A model generated the notes under the pieces. That model saw nothing but the letters and a program-made list of their open reading frames with translations, searched no databases and was not told the origin of the DNA. Shown piece by piece: positions 1 to 5,749 of a DNA stretch of 8,994 bases (its first letter is position 1; every line of letters starts with the position of its first letter). The translations under genes and the position numbers were made by a program. This DNA is from Candidatus Rifleibacteriota bacterium. GTDB lineage: Bacteria > Riflebacteria > Ozemobacteria > Ozemobacterales > Ozemobacteraceae. The DNA lies in NCBI GenBank assembly GCA_022704885.1, contig JAKJFO010000165.1, positions 1 through 8,994 on the forward strand. The letters are read 5' to 3'.

Positions 1-45
1 AATCGAGAAGTTGATGAGGCGAATCGCTGGAGCGTTGAGATCCCG
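1..45. repeat. Partial copy of a dispersed hairpin repeat (copy 1)
   Basis: Bases 1-21 match 8883-8903 at 20 of 21 positions (the only change is T at base 11 against C at 8893). Bases 27-39 (CTGGAGCGTTGAG) match 8939-8951 exactly, and the next bases (TCCC) also match after a one-base gap. Between the two conserved blocks this copy has 5 bases, whereas the other has 35. A small hairpin, GCG-AAT-CGC (19-27), replaces the longer internal stem of copy 2. The left arm of the element would lie before base 1, so this copy is cut by the window edge. It is non-coding. Orientation relative to transcription is unknown. Confidence 0.75.
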
Positions 46-140
46 CCGAGAGCCCGAGTGAAAGCTATAAATTTTGTTTTTGCTGTTATGCAATCATTCT
101 TGCAGTTGTCAATGAGATTGCCCGCTATTGATTTCTGCGG

Positions 141-169
141 TTGAAACTTGATCTCTACCTGTGTATTAT
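141..169 (+). promoter_or_regulatory. Sigma70-type promoter of the rpiB operon
   Basis: A -35-like TTGAAA (141-146) and a -10-like TATTAT (164-169) are separated by exactly 17 bases, the optimal spacing for housekeeping sigma factor promoters. Transcription would begin near 175-177, giving a leader of about 37 bases that contains the AGGAG ribosome binding site (198-202), ten bases before the rpiB ATG. The surrounding 61-180 is AT-rich. No operator-like palindrome was seen here. This is the most convincing promoter in the window and probably serves at least rpiB, upp and the dCMP deaminase. Confidence 0.6.
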
Positions 170-212
170 GCACTATGCAGAAGACTAAGATATATACAGG
201 AGACGAAGACGC

Positions 213-662
213 ATGAAAGTATATGCAGGCTCGGATCATGGCGGTTTTCTTCTTAAACAGACGCTGATCAAAAGACTCAAAGAGCTTGGGCACGAAATCG
301 TCGATCTTGGTACCGACTCGCAGAACTCCTGTGATTACCCCGATTATGCCCATGCTGTTGCCGAAAAAATACAGGCTGAACCCGGCAGCATGGGGATTTT
401 AACCTGTGGCTCCGGCATCGGCATCTCGATTGCCGCCAACCGTCATGCCGGTATTCGCGCGGCTCTGTGCCATAGTTCTCTTGAAGCGACACTGGCGCGG
501 CAGCACAACGATGCCAACGTGCTGGTCATGGGCGGTCGCCTGGTTGGCGAGGCTCTCGCACTTGATATTCTCGAAAAGTTCTTCTCGGCTTCTTTCGAAG
601 GTGGCCGTCATCAGGCCCGCGTCGAAAAGATCGAGATACCCTGCGAAAGGCAGAAGCATTGA
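213..662 (+). CDS. rpiB: Ribose-5-phosphate isomerase B (RpiB/LacAB family)
   Basis: Predicted cytosolic enzyme interconverting ribulose-5-phosphate and ribose-5-phosphate in the non-oxidative pentose phosphate pathway, which feeds PRPP and nucleotide synthesis. Its 149 residues are the usual RpiB length. The N-terminal substrate-binding motif SDHGG is at residues 7-11. The catalytic-cysteine loop TCGSGIG is at 64-70, with Cys65 in the position of the E. coli catalytic Cys. RQHNDANVL (96-104) supplies the active-site His98, and a conserved GGR follows at 107-109. These features place it among RpiB enzymes rather than LacA/LacB subunits, although sugar preference (allose or galactose phosphates) cannot be read from sequence. 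AGGAG (198-202) lies 10 bases before the ATG, supporting the start. It is the first gene of the run, and its TGA overlaps the ATG of upp. Confidence 0.95.
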   Translation: MKVYAGSDHGGFLLKQTLIKRLKELGHEIVDLGTDSQNSCDYPDYAHAVAEKIQAEPGSMGILTCGSGIGISIAANRHAGIRAALCHSSLEATLARQHNDANVLVMGGRLVGEALALDILEKFFSASFEGGRHQARVEKIEIPCERQKH

Positions 663-1291
663 TGGGAAAACTCATAATCCTCGATCACCCTCTGGTCAAA
701 CACAAAATCACTTTGTTGCGCTCAAAACACACTGACGTACAACTTTTCCGGCAGCTGATGCAGGAACTCTCGATGATGCTGGCATACGAAGCAACCCGCA
801 GCATTCCGGTCGAAAAGAAAACCTGCGAAACCCCGCTGATGCAGGCTGATGCCGAAATGATTTCTACCGAAAAACTCGCGATCGTTCCGATTCTGCGGGC
901 CGGGCTCGGCATGGTCGATGGTCTGCTGAGCTTCATGCCAATGGCAAAAGTCGGGCATATCGGCCTTTATCGCGATCATGACAGCCTGCAGCCGGTTGAT
1001 TATTACTGCAAACTTCCCGAAAAAATCGCTGACATGGAAGTCTTTGTCGTCGACCCGATGCTGGCAACAGGCGGCTCAGTCGCTCATGCCATAGAACTGG
1101 TAAAGGGAAAAGGCGCCTCGCACATCAGGTTTCTTTGCGTGGTTTCCTGCCCCGAAGGCGTCGCCTGCCTGCAAAAAGCCCACCCTGACGTCGACATATT
1201 CACCTGCGCTCTCGACAAGGGGCTGAATGAAAAGGGTTATATACTGCCAGGCCTTGGTGATGCGGGAGACAGACTGTATGGCACAAAATAA
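662..1291 (+). CDS. upp: Uracil phosphoribosyltransferase
   Basis: Predicted pyrimidine-salvage enzyme making UMP and pyrophosphate from uracil and PRPP in the cytosol. From the ATG at 662 the protein is 209 residues, almost identical in length to E. coli Upp. The type I phosphoribosyltransferase PRPP loop [12 protein letters not shown] is at residues 129-140. The PILRAGLG motif is at 76-83 (Arg79), and the uracil-binding C-terminal segment with [14 protein letters not shown] spans about 195-208. The ATG overlaps the rpiB stop in a TGATG junction, with GAAAGG (645-650) as a likely ribosome binding site. A TTG one codon earlier (659) is also in frame but less likely. Translational coupling to rpiB fits: RpiB controls ribose-5-phosphate supply, the precursor of the PRPP that Upp consumes. 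Confidence 0.96.
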   Translation: MGKLIILDHPLVKHKITLLRSKHTDVQLFRQLMQELSMMLAYEATRSIPVEKKTCETPLMQADAEMISTEKLAIVPILRAGLGMVDGLLSFMPMAKVGHIGLYRDHDSLQPVDYYCKLPEKIADMEVFVVDPMLATGGSVAHAIELVKGKGASHIRFLCVVSCPEGVACLQKAHPDVDIFTCALDKGLNEKGYILPGLGDAGDRLYGTK

Positions 1292-1763
1292 CATGCCCGA
1301 TCACATTTCCGAACGCCCTGACTGGGATACCTACTTTCTGCGCATTGCGCAGCTGGTGGCTCAACGCTCTACCTGCCTGCGCCGTCAGGTTGGCGCCGTT
1401 ATCGTCAGAGATAACCGGTTGCTGGCAACCGGGTATAATGGCGCACCCAACAATGTCGCACATTGCTTCCAGCTTCCTGGTGGTTGTCTGCGCGAAGCGA
1501 GAAAGATTCCATCCGGCGAGAGACAGGAACTCTGCCGCGGTCTGCATGCCGAACAAAATGCTATACTTCAGGCGGCAGCTTTTGGTGTATCATTGAAAGG
1601 CGGCGATTGCTACTGCACTCACCAGCCCTGCGTGACCTGCGCCAAGATGCTGATCAATGCAGGTATCAAGCGTGTGGTTTTTCTTGGTGATTACCCTGAC
1701 GAACTCTCTCTTGAAATGCTCAAAGAAGCGAAGATAACGCTCGAAAGGTTAGAAATAGGCTGA
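1278..1763 (+). CDS. comEB: Deoxycytidylate (dCMP) deaminase, ComEB-like
   Basis: Predicted zinc enzyme of the cytidine/deoxycytidylate deaminase superfamily converting dCMP to dUMP, the substrate of thymidylate synthase. Zinc and proton-shuttle residues are evident: HAEQNAI at residues 90-96 (His90 ligand, Glu92 catalytic) and PCVTC at 117-121 (Cys118 and Cys121 ligands). Further family features are VGAVIV (38-43), ATGYNGAP (50-57) and conserved His62/Cys63, Cys70 and Cys86 upstream of the zinc motif. The ATG at 1278 is chosen because GGGAG (1264-1268) precedes it by nine bases; it overlaps the end of upp by 14 bases. Starting at the in-frame ATG at 1227 would add 17 residues and deepen the overlap without a good ribosome binding site. 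ComEB is the Bacillus name for this family; no role in competence is implied. Allosteric control by dCTP/dTTP is known for relatives but cannot be judged here. Confidence 0.92.
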   Translation: MAQNNMPDHISERPDWDTYFLRIAQLVAQRSTCLRRQVGAVIVRDNRLLATGYNGAPNNVAHCFQLPGGCLREARKIPSGERQELCRGLHAEQNAILQAAAFGVSLKGGDCYCTHQPCVTCAKMLINAGIKRVVFLGDYPDELSLEMLKEAKITLERLEIG

Positions 1764-1766
1764 TTC

Positions 1767-3038
1767 ATGGCAAAGATCATCATCGAAGGCGGCAACAGGT
1801 TGTCGGGCAGTATAAAGGTCAGCGGCGCCAAAAATGCGGCGCTGCCGATAATGGCCGGGGTTATTCTGAGCACCGAACCGGTAGAACTTTCCAATGTTCC
1901 GGCGCTCAACGACGTTAATACCATGGATCGCGTACTGCAGGCTCTCGGCGCCAACGTCGAAAATGCCGGCAACAACGTTTACAGATTCGATGCTTCAGGG
2001 CAGATCAACGACGAAGCTCCTTACGAGCTGGTCAAAAGCATGCGTGCCAGCTTTTTCGTCATGGGCCCGCTGCTGGCCCGTCTCAAAAAGGCGCGGGTGC
2101 CGCTTCCTGGTGGTTGTGCCATCGGTGTGCGCCCGGTAAATATTCATCTCAAAGGTTTCGAAGCACTTGGCGCTACCGTTTCCATTGAAGGCGGCTGCGC
2201 TGTAGCAGTGGCGGAAAAATTGCGCGGTAACCGTATTCTGCTTGATTTTCCTTCAGTCGGCGCGACCGAAAATCTGATGATGGCTGCCACTCTCGCTGAG
2301 GGCGTAACCCAGATCGAAAACTCAGCCCAGGAGCCAGAAATCGTCGATCTTGCCAATTTTCTCAATGTCATGGGCGCAAAAATAACCGGAGCCGGCAGCC
2401 CGACGATAACCATCGAAGGCGTCGAAAAGCTCGGTGGCGGCCGCTACCGGGTCATGCCCGACCGCATCGAAGCTGGCACTTTTGCTATTATGGGTGCCAT
2501 GACCGGCGGTAACGTCAGAGTCGAAAACTGCGACCCCGGCCATCTGCATGCGTTGTTCAACAAACTGCGCGAAATGGGCGTCGAGCTGAACTATGACGAA
2601 ACCTCGATCAGCGTTAACGCGCCATCGCGCCTTAAGGCGGTCGAGATAAAGACCCTGCCTTTTCCGGGCTTTGCTACCGATCTGCAGGCACAGCTGATGG
2701 CGGCGATGTGTGTGGCCAACGGCACTTCGTCGATTACCGAGACTATTTTCGAAAATCGTTTCATGCATGTCTCAGAACTGGCACGCATGGGCGCAAGCAT
2801 CACTATTCACGATCGCACCGCTGTCGTGCATGGAGTCGAATCGCTTAAAGGTGCTCCGGTCTCCGCTACCGACCTGCGCGCCGGCGCAGCCATGGTACTG
2901 GCCGGACTGGTGGCCGAAGGCCGCACCGAAGTTAGCCAGGTATTTCACATTGACCGGGGTTATGAGGATCTTGTGGGCCGTGTTCGCAAACTGGGAGCCC
3001 GCATAGAAAGAGTCGACGACCCCGAAACCGAAGATTAA
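1767..3038 (+). CDS. murA: UDP-N-acetylglucosamine 1-carboxyvinyltransferase (MurA)
   Basis: Predicted first committed enzyme of peptidoglycan precursor synthesis: it transfers enolpyruvate from PEP to UDP-N-acetylglucosamine in the cytosol. The 423 residues match the E. coli enzyme (419), with the two-domain EPSP synthase-like fold expected. Visible active-site elements are SGAKNAAL at 19-26 (Lys22, Asn23), the mobile loop PGGCAIG at 114-120 with catalytic Cys117, the following GVRPVNIHLKGFEALGA (120-136), and PFPGFATDLQAQ with Asp305, the residue corresponding to E. coli Asp305. Because the loop has Cys rather than Asp, the enzyme is predicted to be fosfomycin-sensitive. The start ATG is three bases after the deaminase stop, with ATAGG (1755-1759) as a plausible ribosome binding site. 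No second murA copy is present in the window. Confidence 0.96.
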   Translation: MAKIIIEGGNRLSGSIKVSGAKNAALPIMAGVILSTEPVELSNVPALNDVNTMDRVLQALGANVENAGNNVYRFDASGQINDEAPYELVKSMRASFFVMGPLLARLKKARVPLPGGCAIGVRPVNIHLKGFEALGATVSIEGGCAVAVAEKLRGNRILLDFPSVGATENLMMAATLAEGVTQIENSAQEPEIVDLANFLNVMGAKITGAGSPTITIEGVEKLGGGRYRVMPDRIEAGTFAIMGAMTGGNVRVENCDPGHLHALFNKLREMGVELNYDETSISVNAPSRLKAVEIKTLPFPGFATDLQAQLMAAMCVANGTSSITETIFENRFMHVSELARMGASITIHDRTAVVHGVESLKGAPVSATDLRAGAAMVLAGLVAEGRTEVSQVFHIDRGYEDLVGRVRKLGARIERVDDPETED

Positions 3039-3054
3039 CACAGGAGAGATCAGC

Positions 3055-4785
3055 ATGCCGGGAGCCGAAAACAACCGCTTCAAAGAATTAATAGATGGTC
3101 TGAAAAGCAATAACCGTGAGGAGAAACTGCTTTCAGTTTCTGCGCTTGGCATTCTCGGCATCAAACAGCATGCCGAGCATCTCAAGGACCTGGTGTCTTC
3201 ACCCGATCAGGAAATCGTCAATCAGGTGGTAAAGGCACTCGGCCATATCGGTAACCCGGCTTCGGTCAAGCACATTGTTGAGTTTGTCCGCTCTGATAAC
3301 GCTCAGCTGGCCGAAACTGCTTATCAGGCACTTGGAAACTTTGACTTTTCAGCAGCGCTCGACGTAGTAATCAAAGCCTGCAGCAACGATCAGCCGCCGG
3401 CCATTCGCCGCCGCCTGCTCGAACTTCTCACAGCCTATGATGATGTCCGGGTCGCTTCTCTGATGAACGAGATTCTCGGACAGACCCGTGACCCCGATCT
3501 GCTGGCCACCTCGGTTGGTTACTTCGTTCGCCATCCGTCGGCCGAGCGTCACACTTCTCTCAAAATGCTCGCCGGCAGCGACAACTGGGCGGTTTCACTG
3601 ATGGCCAATCTTGCCCTTTCCCGCCTCAAAGACGAAGGGGCCAGTGCGCACGTCAGACGTCTGGTCAAATCGGCCAATGCCGAAGTGCGGCAGTCCATCG
3701 TCGAAGCACTGGTCAGCCGCCCGCTGATCGAAGACCGCAGCATGTTTCAGAGCTTTTTTGAAGATACCCGCCCGCGTGTCAGGGAAATTGCGATCGAGGG
3801 TCTTGCGCTGTTCGGTGCCGACGAGCGCATCAGTATTCTGCGCCAGTGGCTGGCGCGCGAAACCGATCAGAAGATCAGAATTCTTCTGCTGAAAAAGGCC
3901 GAAAAAGAGAAGTCGCCACTGCTTTATGAAGAATTTTACCGGTTGTTGCAGTTGTCTGACGACCGCATCAGAAACACCGCAGTCAGCGCCATCGCCACCA
4001 TGGGCGACAGAATCGCCGATCGCATTCTCGTCGATTTCGACCGTATGCCGCTGGTGGTGCGCGAGCAGATGATTCTCGTGCTTGGCCGCATTGGCGGCGA
4101 AAAAGTGGTTAAAACCATTCGTGAATGTCTTGCCGCGAAAGAGCGCTGGTTGCGCATCAATGCAGTTGAGGCCTGTTCATCTCTCGGCTCACCCGAGCTT
4201 GAGGCTGAGCTTATCAGCATTTTACGCAACAGCGAAACCGACATCTGGGTGCGTGCAACCGCAGTCTCGGCGCTTGGCCGGGCAAAAAGCGCGAAGGCAG
4301 TCGACGTCATCGCTTCTCAGCTCAGACACGAAGATGCCCGCGTGCGCGCCAACGCCGTTGAGGCTCTCAGTGAACTCGGCTGGCCGCAACTGCCGGAAGC
4401 CTGCCACAAGCTGCTGCATGACCGCAACGATCGCGTGCGTGTCAATTCAGCGATTGCTCTGTGGAAAAGCGGTCACCAGGAAGTTTTTGCCGAACTCGAA
4501 AAAATGTCGCGCGACCGCAGCCGATGGGTTCGCTCATCGGCGGTGTTTGCGCTCGGCCGTATTCAGGATGGCCAGGGCACCCCGATTTTGCTGAAAATGC
4601 TGCATGACCAGGAAGACATTGTCTATCGCAATGCCGTTGAAGCGCTTGCCGAACAGGGCGATCTGCGCGCCATGCTGCCGCTCCTCAAGGAAACCCGTTC
4701 TGGGCGGCTGTCGGCAGAATTTTACGAACGCAACCTGCAGCGCTATACCGAAAACATTCATCGCAGTCTCGCACAGAAATCCTGA
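3055..4785 (+). CDS. All-HEAT-repeat protein of unknown function
   Basis: A 576-residue protein built almost wholly of helical repeats about 30 residues long, of the HEAT/PBS-lyase-HEAT type, from about residue 20 to 560. The recurring signature resembles VRxxAVxALxxLG. Clear copies are near residues 52-66, 397-411 (WVRATAVSALGRA), 428-442, 459-473, 490-506 (WVRSSAVFALGRI) and 521-536. Several repeats carry an unusual Trp just before the Val/Leu-Arg. No signal peptide, membrane segment or catalytic domain is visible, so it is probably a cytosolic scaffold or binding protein; lyase activity should not be inferred from the repeat family. AGGAG (3042-3046) precedes the ATG by eight bases. It lies 16 bases after murA, so co-transcription is likely, but its partner is unknown. 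The exact repeat count needs profile analysis. Confidence 0.88.
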   Translation: MPGAENNRFKELIDGLKSNNREEKLLSVSALGILGIKQHAEHLKDLVSSPDQEIVNQVVKALGHIGNPASVKHIVEFVRSDNAQLAETAYQALGNFDFSAALDVVIKACSNDQPPAIRRRLLELLTAYDDVRVASLMNEILGQTRDPDLLATSVGYFVRHPSAERHTSLKMLAGSDNWAVSLMANLALSRLKDEGASAHVRRLVKSANAEVRQSIVEALVSRPLIEDRSMFQSFFEDTRPRVREIAIEGLALFGADERISILRQWLARETDQKIRILLLKKAEKEKSPLLYEEFYRLLQLSDDRIRNTAVSAIATMGDRIADRILVDFDRMPLVVREQMILVLGRIGGEKVVKTIRECLAAKERWLRINAVEACSSLGSPELEAELISILRNSETDIWVRATAVSALGRAKSAKAVDVIASQLRHEDARVRANAVEALSELGWPQLPEACHKLLHDRNDRVRVNSAIALWKSGHQEVFAELEKMSRDRSRWVRSSAVFALGRIQDGQGTPILLKMLHDQEDIVYRNAVEALAEQGDLRAMLPLLKETRSGRLSAEFYERNLQRYTENIHRSLAQKS

Positions 4786-4807
4786 ATAGAATTCAATAAA
4801 AGCCCCG

Positions 4808-4845
4808 GTTTTACCGATATATTGACCAGATAATATCGGTAAAAC
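4808..4845. promoter_or_regulatory. Perfect 13-bp inverted repeat upstream of the Xer recombinase gene
   Basis: GTTTTACCGATAT (4808-4820) is repeated perfectly in inverse orientation at 4833-4845, with a 12-base spacer. The right arm ends directly before the ribosome binding site AGGAG (4846-4850) of the recombinase gene. No T-run follows either arm on either strand, so a classical intrinsic terminator is unlikely. Read as a tyrosine-recombinase site, an 11+6+11 arrangement (4813-4823, 4824-4829, 4830-4840) has arms matching at 9 of 11 positions. It could instead be an operator or an mRNA hairpin controlling access to the ribosome binding site. The TATATT (4818-4823) and GATAAT (4829-4834) inside it resemble -10 boxes, but no well-spaced -35 was found. 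Confidence 0.6.
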
Positions 4846-4855
4846 AGGAGCAAAC

Positions 4856-5749
4856 ATGTCGGCAGATCTGCTCGAGCAGTTTCTGAACTATCTTGCTATC
4901 GAAAAGGGCCTTAAACCGCGCTCTCTCGAAGCATACCGCCGCGATCTCCAGGACTGGGTCGAATTCGCCGAAGCCAGGCAGCGGGCTGTCACCAGCGCCT
5001 CGATCGACAGTATTCTCAGTCTGTTCTTCGTTCATATGCACGATCTTGGTCTCTCGCCGCGTTCGATGGCGCGAAAATCGTCGGCGATCAAGGGTTTCTA
5101 CCGCTTCCTGCTGCGCGAAAACCATATCGCTGCCGATCCTACCGCATTGCTCGAGCGCCCGCGTATCGGTCGACCATTACCCAAGGTGCTGAGTCAGCAG
5201 GAAGTCGAAAAAATTCTGCAGCAGCCCGATCTTTCAACTCCTTTCGGTTTGCGTGATCGCGCTATTCTCGAAATTTTATACGCTACCGGTATTCGTGAAT
5301 CAGAATTGATCGACCTCAAGCTTGGTAACCTCAATGCCGCGGCCGAATTTTTGAGCGTTACCGGCAAGGGTGGGCGCGAGCGTATCGTTCCTATTGGTCA
5401 ATATGCTATCGCTGCTGTTAACGAATATCTCAAAAATGGCCGTAATAAGCTTCTTAAAGATATCAGCGAACGTACTCTTTTTTTGAATCCATATGGCAAG
5501 CCGATGTCGCGCATGGGCGTCTGGAAGATAATACGAAAATACGCTCTCATGGCTGCAATTAACCGCGACGTGTCACCGCATGTTTTCAGACACAGTTGTG
5601 CCACCCATATGCTCGAAGGCGGCGCCGGCATTATTGCCGTGCAGGAAATGCTCGGCCACGTCGATGTGTCGACAACCCAGATCTATACCCACCTCACCGG
5701 AAAGGATCTCAAAAATATTCATCGAAAGGCGCATCCCCGCGGTAAATGA
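4856..5749 (+). CDS. xerD: Tyrosine recombinase of the XerC/XerD family
   Basis: Predicted site-specific recombinase that resolves chromosome dimers at dif sites. At 297 residues it is nearly the length of E. coli XerD (298). The N-terminal SAM-like core-binding domain spans about residues 1-100, followed by the catalytic domain. All six catalytic residues are visible: Arg147 in ATGIRESEL, Lys171 in VTGKGGRER, His242 and Arg245 in SPHVFRHSCATHML, His268 in MLGHVDVSTTQIYTH, and nucleophile Tyr277. Their positions track E. coli XerD within two residues, which argues for a chromosomal Xer rather than a phage integrase. XerC versus XerD assignment, or a single-Xer system, cannot be settled here. 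AGGAG (4846-4850) lies five bases before the ATG. The gene sits immediately downstream of a 13-bp palindrome and overlaps the next gene by four bases (ATGA). Confidence 0.93.
   Translation: MSADLLEQFLNYLAIEKGLKPRSLEAYRRDLQDWVEFAEARQRAVTSASIDSILSLFFVHMHDLGLSPRSMARKSSAIKGFYRFLLRENHIAADPTALLERPRIGRPLPKVLSQQEVEKILQQPDLSTPFGLRDRAILEILYATGIRESELIDLKLGNLNAAAEFLSVTGKGGRERIVPIGQYAIAAVNEYLKNGRNKLLKDISERTLFLNPYGKPMSRMGVWKIIRKYALMAAINRDVSPHVFRHSCATHMLEGGAGIIAVQEMLGHVDVSTTQIYTHLTGKDLKNIHRKAHPRGK

Noticed and set aside
1227..1277. Upstream start adding 17 residues to the dCMP deaminase
   Set aside because: It overlaps upp by 65 bases, lacks a good ribosome binding site and adds residues not typical of the family. 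The ATG at 1278 has GGGAG at proper spacing.
4082..4594. Plus-strand 170-codon open frame inside the HEAT gene
   Set aside because: Its translation is low-complexity in Arg, Ser and Ala with no domain, while the overlapping frame has clear HEAT repeats.
4808..4855. Intrinsic terminator between the HEAT gene and xerD
   Set aside because: The inverted repeat is perfect but AT-rich and is followed by CAGGAGCAAAC on the plus strand and by a G-run on the minus strand. There is no T-run, and the ribosome binding site directly abuts the stem.
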